From positions 1 through 64,000 of the forward strand of contig CANFST010000015.1 in the NCBI GenBank assembly GCA_947449695.1: a stretch of DNA of 64,000 nt. Direction: 5' to 3'. The translations under genes were made by a program, and so were the position numbers. This DNA is from Chitinophagales bacterium (GTDB taxonomy: Bacteria > Bacteroidota > Bacteroidia > Chitinophagales > CAIODY01). The notes below the pieces were generated by a model. The model was not told the origin of the DNA and did no database searches. It saw only the letters and a program-made list of their open reading frames with translations. Positions within the stretch are counted from its first letter, which is position 1. Every line of letters starts with the position of its first letter. Positions 8,537 through 17,285 of this stretch are shown here, piece after piece.

Positions 8537-9115
8537 TCAATCGTTTATTGCTCTTTCAATATTTTTATCTGGAATAATCCACATGATAGCTACAATAACA
8601 AATAATATTTCAGAAATGACAGGTGTTATAAAAGATGCTCCAATGGCTGATGTATAACCAATTAGCGAATAAATTCCTTTTCGTGTCTGTTTTTTTAGTG
8701 CTGATAAAATATTGGGCGATAATGAATGACAAGCCATAATAGTGTGCTGTAAAATAGTGTATGATACTCCACAAATATTTAATAACACTGCATAGCAAGC
8801 AACTGTTGAGGTTGCAAAATTATTTTCACCCATCCAACCCGTTGCGAATGGAACTAATGATAACCAAAACAACAAGTTTAAATTTGCCCACATAATTCCT
8901 GAGCTAACATGTTTTACAACGTGCAATAAATGATGATGATTGCCCCAGTAAATGCCTACAAAAACAAAACTCAATGCATAGCAAAAAAATGTAGGTAACA
9001 TTGGTTGTAAAGCTGTAATTGAACTTTGGTGAGGCATTTTAATTTCTAACACCATAATGGTAATTATAATAGCTAATACGCCATCGCTAAAGGCTTCTAA
9101 TCGGCTTTTGTTCAT
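8537..9115 (-). CDS. TMEM175 (DUF1211) family potassium channel-like membrane protein
   Basis: 192 residues and about six membrane helices. The first helix carries the signature RLEAFSDGVLAIIITIMVLEIK, the FSDG-containing pore-lining motif of TMEM175 proteins. Bacterial TMEM175 members are tetrameric K+ channels. The length fits the bacterial single-repeat form. A TATTTTTG box lies 14 nt before the ATG. Confidence 0.85.
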   Translation of the reverse strand: MNKSRLEAFSDGVLAIIITIMVLEIKMPHQSSITALQPMLPTFFCYALSFVFVGIYWGNHHHLLHVVKHVSSGIMWANLNLLFWLSLVPFATGWMGENNFATSTVACYAVLLNICGVSYTILQHTIMACHSLSPNILSALKKQTRKGIYSLIGYTSAIGASFITPVISEILFVIVAIMWIIPDKNIERAIND

Positions 9116-9128
9116 GATTTATTTTTTT

Positions 9129-9136
9129 CAAAAATA
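9129..9136 (-). promoter_or_regulatory. Putative -7 box of the TMEM175-like gene
   Basis: On the minus strand TATTTTTG fits TAnnTTTG, 14 nt ahead of the ATG. No clear -33 TTG was found at the usual distance. Confidence 0.45.
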
Positions 9137-9178
9137 CAATTTCATTTAAAAAATTATTGCTTCATTTTTTTTAAAAAG

Positions 9179-9210
9179 AAAAGCCCGAATGAATTTACAC
9201 TCGGGCTTTT
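9179..9210 (-). terminator. Rho-independent terminator after the C10 peptidase gene
   Basis: AAAAGCCCGA, a 12-nt loop, then TCGGGCTTTT: a perfect GC-rich stem that ends in T residues, about 25 nt past the stop of the peptidase gene. The stem is flanked by A and T runs, so it could work both ways. Confidence 0.85.
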
Positions 9211-9233
9211 ACAATTTTCTATTAACAACAAAA

Positions 9234-11063
9234 CTATTTTTGAATCACTAATTTTTTGTTCAATTCGCCACCTTGTTTCGTAATGATTTTTACCAAATAC
9301 ATACCATCATTGATGTTATTTAAGTCAACTGAAAATGAACGGTTGTTTTGTGGTGCTGATTCTGTAATAACTTGTCCTTGCATGTTCAATACCATTACTT
9401 TTTCAACAATAAAATTTGATTTGTTCTCTACTTTTAAAACATTGTTCGCTGGATTAGGCCACATGTTTACATCACCATCTTTAATTACATTATTAATGCC
9501 TGTGATACCAGTAAATGTAATTTGAGCTTGATTTGTTAATGTACCGTTGTTGCTTACTAAAGTCCAAGTAGGAGCCAAACCAGTCATGCTATAGATGGCA
9601 ACATTATAAGTGCCTGCAGCAATTCCATATAAACCCTGCGTACCAAAGGTTGTATCCTGGTTTAATGTCGCTAAATTTGCTATTCTAACTGTGTCCAAAA
9701 AAGTTTTATTTTGATTTATTTTTACCATTCCAACAAAGTTGCCACTATTATCAGTAATAATTGCAGCTAGATTACCTGAAAAATCGTAATGACCTAAATT
9801 TTTAAAATTAGCAGCAAAAGAAAATGCCTGACCATTATTAACAGTTTGTGTTGCTGGTGAAATTGCACTTGCCATTTGCAATGTTGGTGGAGGTGCTACA
9901 CCTAATAAAGCTTCTTCATCTGCGCCATAGTTGCCAGCACCACCACCAATACCAACACCGCTTGGCACTAAATTGTGAATGCCATAATAACCATTACCTA
10001 AGCCACTCCAACCCCAATTAATATGAAACAAATCGTTGACGTCATAACCGTCAAAATCAAAGCAATGTCCTTCTTGAGAAGCAGTGTCTGCCCCAGCGTA
10101 AATAATAGGACGATGATTGTTCAATTCATTTTCTAACATACTAATCCAAAGACTATCATTTGAAGCTTCTTTATATCCTTTCAAATTACCATCATATAAA
10201 AAATATTGACGTAATGCATATTCAGCACCATATCCACCGCAATCACTTGAGTTTACGCATGCGCCGCTACCAGCAGGTCCATAACCCATATTCAAGGCTA
10301 CACCACAAGCGTACATTAGTGTATCAACAGATGTGTTATTGTTAGTAACGTTATTAGGCATGTGACTATTGCCCCATAAGAAAGTGAAGTTACCAAAGTC
10401 GAAAGTTTGAGGCCCATAAGTCCAAGCACTATAGGTATGTTTACCATAACCACTTGAAGGATATTTCCAGTATCTTAATATTTGTGCCACTGCAGTAGCT
10501 ACGCAACCTGTTGGACAACGTTTATTTCCAATAATTGAGTTGTTGTCAACTGGGCATAGATTATTGTAATGATTGCCCTGATCCCAGGTTGTAGTTAATA
10601 AAGGTGAAACACTATGACCAGCTTTTGCATTGCTTTTAAAACCGCCATTGTTCCATAATCCAACAACTTCAGCAGTTGCAGGCACATTATTTTCGATTAC
10701 ATAATTAATTTGACGAGTGTATTTATTGATGTAATAAAAAGCTGGATTTTTCGAATCGGTTACATCAAAATTGCTTTCTGTTGAATAAGCCAACACAGGT
10801 TGCACATTGTCATCAGCAGCAATAATAACAAAGCCTTTTGCGCCTTTTACATTAAAAATGTACAAAGCCTGTGGCTTTTTAGCATTTAAATCTGTTGATC
10901 GATTAGCCCATTCCAATTCAAAATTGGTATTCATTTTTTGTTGCGCAAATTGCTTGGTTAAAAAATTAGCAGCAAAAGTTTGGGCATTGCTAACAGTCAC
11001 TGGCTTTGCAAATGTCAAGCTACCAAAAGCGATAGCAACTACGAGTAAAATAATCTTTTTCAT
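9234..11063 (-). CDS. C10 (streptopain-like) cysteine peptidase with T9SS type A tail
   Basis: The track start (11144) adds 27 unlikely residues. The ATG at 11063 gives the signal peptide MKKIILLVVAIAFGSLTFA and a 609-residue protein. It has a SpeB-type propeptide (about 20-135) and a C10 catalytic domain with Cys187 in CPTGCVATAVAQILRYW, His333 in EGHCFDFDGYD and the INWGWSG Trp motif. A beta-sandwich linker and a sorting domain (MWPNPANNVLKV...GMYLVKI) follow. It should be a surface or secreted protease made as a zymogen, possibly for feeding on protein. Confidence 0.92.
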   Translation of the reverse strand: MKKIILLVVAIAFGSLTFAKPVTVSNAQTFAANFLTKQFAQQKMNTNFELEWANRSTDLNAKKPQALYIFNVKGAKGFVIIAADDNVQPVLAYSTESNFDVTDSKNPAFYYINKYTRQINYVIENNVPATAEVVGLWNNGGFKSNAKAGHSVSPLLTTTWDQGNHYNNLCPVDNNSIIGNKRCPTGCVATAVAQILRYWKYPSSGYGKHTYSAWTYGPQTFDFGNFTFLWGNSHMPNNVTNNNTSVDTLMYACGVALNMGYGPAGSGACVNSSDCGGYGAEYALRQYFLYDGNLKGYKEASNDSLWISMLENELNNHRPIIYAGADTASQEGHCFDFDGYDVNDLFHINWGWSGLGNGYYGIHNLVPSGVGIGGGAGNYGADEEALLGVAPPPTLQMASAISPATQTVNNGQAFSFAANFKNLGHYDFSGNLAAIITDNSGNFVGMVKINQNKTFLDTVRIANLATLNQDTTFGTQGLYGIAAGTYNVAIYSMTGLAPTWTLVSNNGTLTNQAQITFTGITGINNVIKDGDVNMWPNPANNVLKVENKSNFIVEKVMVLNMQGQVITESAPQNNRSFSVDLNNINDGMYLVKIITKQGGELNKKLVIQK

Positions 11064-11120
11064 TTTGTTATGCAATTTTTGTATTGATTTATTATTTTGA
11101 TTTTTAAAAATTTTAGTTGT

Positions 11121-11128
11121 CAAATGTA
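11121..11128 (-). promoter_or_regulatory. Putative -7 box of the C10 peptidase gene
   Basis: Read on the minus strand, TACATTTG fits TAnnTTTG, about 57 nt before the chosen ATG at 11063. It places the leader of the mRNA downstream of most of the extra codons in the ORF track, which supports the shorter start. A TTTTTG lies upstream but only 13 bp away. Confidence 0.5.
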
Positions 11129-11282
11129 TATTATTTTTTTGCAAAAAGAATATTTTTTTTTAGCTGTCAAAGTCAATTATTGTTAGTCTGATTTACTCAA
11201 CATTATAATTTTAACAGCAGATACGCCAAATAGTTTAAATCGGTTTTTACGACTTGGGTATTATTAATGACGAGAAACAAGC

Positions 11283-11290
11283 TATCTTCG
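11283..11290 (+). promoter_or_regulatory. Putative -7 box of rlmB, 4 nt before the ATG
   Basis: TATCTTCG differs from TAnnTTTG at one base and ends at 11290, while the ATG is at 11295. If it is the promoter, the message would begin at or next to the start codon. Confidence 0.4.
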
Positions 11291-11294
11291 TTGC

Positions 11295-12062
11295 ATGCGA
11301 AACAAAATTTTTTTTGAAAAAGAAAAAAAAGAAAACCTGATTTATGGTAAACATCCCATCCTGTCTGCATTTGAGAGCGGTCAGACGTTGGATGTAATTT
11401 ATACACAAAAAGAACTCAAAAGTGAAATTTTGGATGAAATCAGAGATTTAGCCAAAAAAAATGGGGTGCCTTTAAAGGCAGTACCAAAGGATAAATTAGA
11501 TTATCTTACTTTTCGTGCAAATCATCAAGGTGTTGCGGCATTTATTGCAATTGTAAATTACTACGAAAAGGATGAGTTGCTGAAGGAGGTATTAGAAAAA
11601 AACAAAGTTCCGTTTATTTTGATTTTAGATTCTATTACTGATGTAAGAAATTTTGGCGCTATATCCCGAACTGCTTTAGGTACTGGTGTTCAATTTGTAA
11701 TCACTGCTAAAAGAAACAGTGCACAAATTAACGCAGAAGCCATGAAGACCAGTGCTGGCGCATTAAATAATTTACCTGTTTGTCGTGAAGATGATTTGGT
11801 TCAAACCGTAAAATGGTGTAAACAAAATAATATAAAAGTTTTAGTAAGTGATTTGCAGGCAACAAAAAATCTGGCTGAAATAAATTTCAATGAGCCTGTT
11901 GCCATAGTTGTGGGTGAAGAAGCTGAAGGTGTGAACAGATTAATTATAAACCGAGCTGATGAAACATTCAAAATTCCGATTACAGCGCAAGTTGATTCTT
12001 ATAATGTTAGCGTAGCAACAGGTATGATTTTATATGAAGCCATGAAAGGCAGAAAAAATTAA
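11295..12062 (+). CDS. rlmB: 23S rRNA (guanosine-2'-O-)-methyltransferase, TrmH/RlmB type
   Basis: 255 residues of the SPOUT superfamily. The N-terminal substrate-binding part begins LIYGKHPILSAFESGQTLDVIYTQ, as in RlmB. The C-terminal knot has LDSITDVRNFGAISRTALGTGVQ (motif 1), AIVVGEEAEGVNRLI (motif 2) and IPITAQVDSYNVSVATGMILYEA (motif 3). RlmB methylates the ribose of G2251 in the ribosomal P loop. Other TrmH-family targets cannot be excluded. Its stop overlaps by 4 nt the stop of the convergent PAP2-like gene. Confidence 0.9.
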   Translation: MRNKIFFEKEKKENLIYGKHPILSAFESGQTLDVIYTQKELKSEILDEIRDLAKKNGVPLKAVPKDKLDYLTFRANHQGVAAFIAIVNYYEKDELLKEVLEKNKVPFILILDSITDVRNFGAISRTALGTGVQFVITAKRNSAQINAEAMKTSAGALNNLPVCREDDLVQTVKWCKQNNIKVLVSDLQATKNLAEINFNEPVAIVVGEEAEGVNRLIINRADETFKIPITAQVDSYNVSVATGMILYEAMKGRKN

Positions 12063-12664
12063 TAGAACCAACCTGCAATCATCATTCCTAATATACCTAA
12101 AATATAACCACTATAAATTTCTTGCGGTTTATGTTCTTTTAAATATAATCGGGCTGTACCAACCAATCCTACCAACAAAATACAGAGTAATAATATTGAG
12201 ATCATATTAGTATAGCCAATTATTGATGCTTGAACAGCAACACAAAGCAAGCATCCCATGCCTAATGCATGTAAACTTATTTTCATGATAATATTTGTGA
12301 TGAAACCGAAAACCACTGCCACACAACTTCCTAGCATCATCCATAAAATGGTGTCGGGCAATTGTTGCGAACGTAAGACCATAAATGTCCAGAAGTAATA
12401 AACCATAATAGCAACAAATGGAATAAAGCGTTGCTTCTGATCTCTTAAATGCAGGTCATCAATAAAATTTAATGCTTTCATTAGCAATAACGTAATTACT
12501 GGAAAACCGAATGTTAATGGGGTAATGATAAATAAGATAGAATAATTTCCGTTTTTCAAACCACCAAACCAATATGGATTTGCCTTTATAATTAGGGCTG
12601 TACCTAAAGTGGGTAGTAATAATGGATGAAAAATAAACGATAATATTTTAGCAAAAATTTTCAT
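12059..12664 (-). CDS. PAP2-like integral membrane protein
   Basis: 201 residues, nearly all membrane helices. Weak PAP2-type blocks are visible: RDQKQRFIPF (K...R-P-like), ISLHALGMG (histidine block) and ARLYLKEHKPQEIYSGYILG (arginine and histidine block). The PAP2 superfamily hydrolyses lipid phosphates such as undecaprenyl pyrophosphate or phosphatidate, but the motifs here are divergent and activity is uncertain. It lies 41 nt from the rpoN stop on the same strand, so it may be transcribed with rpoN. Confidence 0.65.
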   Translation of the reverse strand: MKIFAKILSFIFHPLLLPTLGTALIIKANPYWFGGLKNGNYSILFIITPLTFGFPVITLLLMKALNFIDDLHLRDQKQRFIPFVAIMVYYFWTFMVLRSQQLPDTILWMMLGSCVAVVFGFITNIIMKISLHALGMGCLLCVAVQASIIGYTNMISILLLCILLVGLVGTARLYLKEHKPQEIYSGYILGILGMMIAGWFY

Positions 12665-12705
12665 TGTGAATTGTTGAAGATTATAGGTGTGAATCAGTCG
12701 TTAAC

Positions 12706-14181
12706 TCACAATTCTTTTCTTAATCGAGCCACTGGAATATCTAATTGCTCACGATATTTTGCAACTGTTCTTCTGGCAATATTATAGCCTCGGTTGTTGA
12801 GTTCTTCCATTAAATATTCATCGCTCCATGGTTTCTTTTTATCTTCAATAGCAATTACTTCGGCTAATATTTTCTTTACTTCTTTGTTCGATACTTCTTC
12901 GCCATCATCGGTTGTCATCGCTTCGCTAAACAATGATTTTAATGCAAAAGTACCAAATTCTGTTTGTACATATTTACTGTTGGCAACCCTCGAAACTGTT
13001 GATATATCCATGTTTGTTGGCTCGGCAATATCTTTCAAAATCATGGGTTTCAAATCTGCCGCATCGCCTGTTTTAAAATATTCGTATTGTAAATTTACCA
13101 TCGTTCGCATCACTTGCATTAACGTATGTTGGCGTTGTTTAATGGCATCAATAAACCATTTTGCCGAATCTAATTTTTGCTTGATGAATTGAACTGCATC
13201 TTTTTGTTGTTTATCTTTTTTATCACCTTTTTCATAATCTCTCATCATTTCTTTAAAATGGCTGCTGATGCGCAATTCAGGAGCATTTCTCGAATTTAAA
13301 GTAACCACTAATTCACCTTCATTATTCTGTACAATAAAATCAGGAATGACATAATAATCCATTTTATTGTCTTCGTTATAACCACTTCCTGGCTTTGGAT
13401 TTAAATGTATAATTTGTTCTAACACTAGCTTTAATAATTCATCATCCAAATCGTATTCAGCGCAAAGTTTGTCGTAATGTTTTTTTGTAAATGCATCAAA
13501 ATTTTTCTCTACAATTTTGGTTGCCAATTTTACGTAAGGATTTTTGTGTTCTTTTTTTCGCAATTGAATTAATAAACACTCTTGCAAATTCCTAGCAGCA
13601 ATGCCAGGTGGGTCAAATTGCTGAATTTGTTCCAACAAATTTTCCAACTCTTCAATGGTGGTAGAAATATTTTGTGTGAATGCTAAATCGTCAATCATGG
13701 CATCTAACGGGCGACGCAGATAACCATCATCATCAATGCTTCCAATGATATAATCAGCTACAACAAACTGGTGGTCGCTTAATTCTAGCATTCCCAATTG
13801 TTGTTCTAAATAATCATGAAAACTTTTTACAATTGGAGAAGGAGTTGTTTTTTTATCGTCATCATCATCACTATAATCATCACCTTGAGTTTTATAATCA
13901 GGCACATCTAAATCATCGTCACTTAAGTATTCCTCAAGTTGAATATCCTCTTCAGTTTTTTCTTCTTTCGTTTCTTGTTCATCATTTTTCAATTGGTCTT
14001 CCACACTTTTATTGTCGAAATCATCAGTGTTGTTGCCATCTTCCAATGCTGGATTAATTTCCAATTCTTCTTTTATGCGTTCTTCCAATTGTGCGGTGGG
14101 CACTTGCAACAGCTTCATCAACTGAATTTGTTGCGGTGAAAGTTTTTGTAATTGTTTTTGTGATAAATGTTGCGAAAGCAT
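12706..14181 (-). CDS. rpoN: RNA polymerase sigma-54 factor
   Basis: The ATG at 14181 (491 aa) is chosen over the TTG at 14205 because a good promoter sits just ahead of it. Region I (LSQHLSQKQLQKLSPQQIQLMKLLQVP...LEINPALE) binds activators. An acidic region II (about 50-120) follows, then the core-binding domain (QQFDPPGIAARNLQECLLIQL), the helix-turn-helix (DISTVSRVANSKYVQT) and the RpoN box ARRTVAKYRE that reads the -24 element. It directs activator-dependent transcription. No activator gene is in this window. Confidence 0.96.
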   Translation of the reverse strand: MLSQHLSQKQLQKLSPQQIQLMKLLQVPTAQLEERIKEELEINPALEDGNNTDDFDNKSVEDQLKNDEQETKEEKTEEDIQLEEYLSDDDLDVPDYKTQGDDYSDDDDDKKTTPSPIVKSFHDYLEQQLGMLELSDHQFVVADYIIGSIDDDGYLRRPLDAMIDDLAFTQNISTTIEELENLLEQIQQFDPPGIAARNLQECLLIQLRKKEHKNPYVKLATKIVEKNFDAFTKKHYDKLCAEYDLDDELLKLVLEQIIHLNPKPGSGYNEDNKMDYYVIPDFIVQNNEGELVVTLNSRNAPELRISSHFKEMMRDYEKGDKKDKQQKDAVQFIKQKLDSAKWFIDAIKQRQHTLMQVMRTMVNLQYEYFKTGDAADLKPMILKDIAEPTNMDISTVSRVANSKYVQTEFGTFALKSLFSEAMTTDDGEEVSNKEVKKILAEVIAIEDKKKPWSDEYLMEELNNRGYNIARRTVAKYREQLDIPVARLRKEL

Positions 14182-14202
14182 ATTTATGTTTTCTTGTTGA
14201 AA

Positions 14203-14234
14203 CAAAAGTAGTTACACTGATACGCTTCGCAAAA
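14203..14234 (-). promoter_or_regulatory. rpoN promoter, complete -33/-7 pair
   Basis: On the minus strand TTTTG, a 19-nt spacer, then TACTTTTG (plus-strand 14203-14210) match the Bacteroidota housekeeping promoter (TTG at -33, TAnnTTTG at -7). The box ends 21 nt before the ATG at 14181. This is the best promoter match I found in the window. Confidence 0.7.
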
Positions 14235-14280
14235 TGAAAATCAAAATTTATAATTCTGTTCTATAAAGTTTAACTGTAAA

Positions 14281-15069
14281 TTATTTTTCGTAGATACCTG
14301 TAGTTATTTTATTAATTAAAGTAGCTGGCATAAAGCTTACTGCTTTTGCACTCCACCAATTTATTGCACCAGGTATGATTTCATATTTTTTATTGAACAT
14401 GGCTTTCAGCCCAATTTTAGCAACATCTTGAGGTGTCATATTTACCTTGTCTGCCATTTTTCTGATTTTATCATTAAAACCGCCACGATCAATAAAACCC
14501 GTATCAGTGCCACCTGGTAGCAAACAAGTAACTGATACAGTTGGGGCATGCTTTTTTAATTCAATTTGCAATGCTTTGGTAAAACTATCTACAAATGCTT
14601 TCGAAGCGCCATAACTATTTAAATAAGGCATCGGCTGAAAAGCTGTAGTGCTGCTCACGTTCAGAATGTAAGCTTGTTTTTGCGTTTTTAAAATGGGCAA
14701 TAATTGATGCGTTAATGAAAGTACCGCATGAATATTTACTTGCAACATTTTATTTTGTTCCTCCATCGATAATTCTTCAAACGTTCCCCACAAGCCATAC
14801 CCAGCGTTATTAATTAAAACCGAAAGTGGAATTTTGTTTTGCAAGCAATAATCGACCACTTGCTGTGTTTGTACTGCGTCAGCTAAATCTTTTTTCAAAA
14901 TAATTACCTCGATGCCAAACTCGGTTTGTAATTTTTGTTGCAAATCATTCAGGTTTTTTTCATTGCGACCAACTATAATCAAGTTGTATTTTTTTTGAGC
15001 TAATTCAAAACAGATTGCTTTGCCAATTCCGCTGCTGCCGCCTGTTACAAGTGCATAATTATTTTCCAT
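14281..15069 (-). CDS. Short-chain dehydrogenase/reductase (SDR)
   Basis: 262 residues. Cofactor loop ALVTGGSSGIGKAI at the start, VGRNE after the second strand (suggesting NADP(H) binding), LINNAGYGLWG, catalytic Ser in LNVSSTTAF and YGASK for the Tyr-Lys pair. It belongs to the DltE/YqjQ-like SDR branch. The residues near the C-terminus are hydrophobic (INWWSAKAVSFMPATLINKIT), hinting at membrane association. The substrate is unknown. It is not obviously related in role to the SDR at 4011. Confidence 0.85.
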   Translation of the reverse strand: MENNYALVTGGSSGIGKAICFELAQKKYNLIIVGRNEKNLNDLQQKLQTEFGIEVIILKKDLADAVQTQQVVDYCLQNKIPLSVLINNAGYGLWGTFEELSMEEQNKMLQVNIHAVLSLTHQLLPILKTQKQAYILNVSSTTAFQPMPYLNSYGASKAFVDSFTKALQIELKKHAPTVSVTCLLPGGTDTGFIDRGGFNDKIRKMADKVNMTPQDVAKIGLKAMFNKKYEIIPGAINWWSAKAVSFMPATLINKITTGIYEK

Positions 15070-15208
15070 GGTAAGTTTGAATATTGTATTTGATTGGCTG
15101 CAAAGCTAAATTGAAAATAATTTTAAATAAGTATAGTTTTTGAAATAAAACCAAAACTTATTTTAGCATTCAAAAAAAAACATTGAATCTTTACCCCACA
15201 AAAATTTT

Positions 15209-15697
15209 ATGCTACCCGAATATAAAAAAATAATTGAACAGGCCGCAATAAAAAAAAATGAGAATCAAAAATTCTTAGAACGATTAAAAAAAATAACTCC
15301 ACGTGATTTGGATAAAGTTACCAATCAATTGCACGATGAGGCTTTTGAACATATTGATTGTTTACAATGCGCAAATTGTTGTGCTACTACTGGACCACTT
15401 TTAAAAGATAAGGATATAGACCGACTAGCGGCTGCAACAAAAATGAAACCATCAATATTTACTGAAAAATATTTACGAATTGATGAAGACCACGACTATG
15501 TCTTCAAATCTCACCCTTGCCCGTTTTTAGGTAATGATAAGTATTGTTCTGTTTATGAAAATCGTCCGAAAGCTTGCGCTGATTATCCGCATACACAACA
15601 AAACAAAATTCATAACAAACTAAAAATAACATTTTTGAATTCTATGATTTGTCCTGCTGTAGCTGAAGTGGTGGAAGGTTTGAAAAAAGTTTACTGA
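15209..15697 (+). CDS. YkgJ-family cysteine cluster protein
   Basis: 162 residues with the cysteine pattern of the YkgJ (CxxCxxCC) family: CLQCANCCATTGPLL near residue 55, then HPCPFLGNDKYCSVYENRPKACADYPH. Eight conserved Cys, probably binding a metal or an iron-sulfur cluster (family prediction). It lies 50 nt before the POT transporter on the same strand. Function is not established. Confidence 0.8.
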   Translation: MLPEYKKIIEQAAIKKNENQKFLERLKKITPRDLDKVTNQLHDEAFEHIDCLQCANCCATTGPLLKDKDIDRLAAATKMKPSIFTEKYLRIDEDHDYVFKSHPCPFLGNDKYCSVYENRPKACADYPHTQQNKIHNKLKITFLNSMICPAVAEVVEGLKKVY

Positions 15698-15747
15698 TTT
15701 TACTTTTATTAATTTCTTTTATCTTCACCCAATCCAAAAAAAATCGC

Positions 15748-17268
15748 ATGGCTAATTCAACAGCAACACTCGAAGAAATTCAAAGTTTCAAAGGAGCTTA
15801 CCCAAAGCAATTATGGTCATTGTTTTTTAGTGAAATGTGGGAGCGGTTTTGTTTTTATGGCATGAGGGGAATGCTTACGTATTTCATGGTTTATCATTTG
15901 ATGATGGACGAGAAATTAGCTCAACTTCAGTATGGGGCAACTCAAGCATTTGTATACGCTTTTACTTTTATTGGGGGCTTGTTTGCTGATAAAATTTTAG
16001 GATTTCGACGTTCTCTTTTTTGGGGAGGTGCTTTGATGATTGTTGGAAGCATTTTATTAGCAATAAATCCAAAAGAACTATTCTTTCTTGGTTTAAGTTT
16101 CAATATCGTTGGTACAGGCTTTTTTAAACCAAACATTTCATCTATGGTTGGTCAGCTTTACAAAGATGGAGACCACAGAACTGATGCAGGTTTTCTTCTT
16201 TTTTATTCTGGAATTAATCTAGGGGCTTTCTTTGGTGGATTTGTAATTCAGATAGGGAAAGGAACTATGCTAAGTGATTTAATTCCTGAAGCATTGCGTT
16301 GGAATGTTGCTTTCAGCTTAGCTGCAGTAGTAATGGTAATTAGTTTAGTTACTTTTATTTTTACAAAAAACAAATTGGGCCCTATTGGTTTATCACCTCT
16401 GAATAAAAATCAGCAGATTAGTAATTCACGAAAAAAAATCTATGAGTATGCTGTTTATCTTGGCGCATTATTGGCTGTTCCATTAATCATGAAAATGGTT
16501 TCAAATACGACATACACCAACGTTTTCATGTACTGTGTCGGCCCGTTTAGTTTACTTTATTTATTTTATGAAATGACCAAATGTACTCGTGCAGAGAACT
16601 TGAAACTTATTGCCGCATTGCTCTTTATTTTATTTTCAGTAATATTTTGGGCAATCTTCGAGCAAGCAGGAGGTTCACTTTCAATATTTGCAGCAGAGCA
16701 TGTAAGTGATAAGCTGTTTGGTTTTATTTCTGTTGACCCTAATGCAATTAATAACTCAGCTAATTCTTTTTTTGTAATTGCTTTTGCCCCATTAGTTGGT
16801 TTATTGTTTATTAAGCTAGCTAAAATTAAATTAGAACCAAATGGAATAATTAAATTCGGACTCGGGTTTTTGTTTTTGGGAATTGCTTTTTACACCTACT
16901 ATTTTATGCGATTTGGTGCTAACGCAAATGGTATTGGCTCGGTGAATATCTTTGTGCTGGCAATTTTTATTTCGACATTGGCTGAATTATTTCTTTCTCC
17001 AATTGGTTTATCTTTAATGACAAAATTATCACCACAAAATTTGCAGGGATTTATGATGGGAATGTGGTTTTTGGCAAGTGCTTATGGTCAGTATGCTGCC
17101 GGTCTTTTTGGTGCAAGTATTTCGCCAGATAAAACTTTATCGAAAATTGAAAAAATGAACATTTATACTCAAGGGTATAAAGATTTTGCCCTGTATGCTT
17201 TGATTGCAGGTATTATATTAATTATCATTTCTCCATTAATGAAAAAATTAATGTTAGAAGTAAAGTAA
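15748..17268 (+). CDS. Proton-dependent oligopeptide transporter (POT/PTR2 family)
   Basis: 506 residues and about 12-14 membrane helices, of major facilitator type. The N-terminal signature SEMWERFCFYGMRGMLTYFM contains the ExxERFxYYG proton-coupling motif (here ERFCFYG). FKPNISSMVGQLY in the fourth to fifth helix and FWAIFEQAGGSLSIFA in the seventh are also typical. It imports di- and tripeptides with protons, which fits a cell that exports proteases such as those at 9234 and 46097. Confidence 0.92.
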   Translation: MANSTATLEEIQSFKGAYPKQLWSLFFSEMWERFCFYGMRGMLTYFMVYHLMMDEKLAQLQYGATQAFVYAFTFIGGLFADKILGFRRSLFWGGALMIVGSILLAINPKELFFLGLSFNIVGTGFFKPNISSMVGQLYKDGDHRTDAGFLLFYSGINLGAFFGGFVIQIGKGTMLSDLIPEALRWNVAFSLAAVVMVISLVTFIFTKNKLGPIGLSPLNKNQQISNSRKKIYEYAVYLGALLAVPLIMKMVSNTTYTNVFMYCVGPFSLLYLFYEMTKCTRAENLKLIAALLFILFSVIFWAIFEQAGGSLSIFAAEHVSDKLFGFISVDPNAINNSANSFFVIAFAPLVGLLFIKLAKIKLEPNGIIKFGLGFLFLGIAFYTYYFMRFGANANGIGSVNIFVLAIFISTLAELFLSPIGLSLMTKLSPQNLQGFMMGMWFLASAYGQYAAGLFGASISPDKTLSKIEKMNIYTQGYKDFALYALIAGIILIIISPLMKKLMLEVK

Positions 17269-17285
17269 GTTTTTAAAAAAGAATT

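Noticed and set aside
13833-14057. Plus-strand ORF rich in His/Tyr opposite rpoN
   Set aside because: Antisense shadow of the acidic region of sigma-54 (Asp/Glu codons read in reverse).
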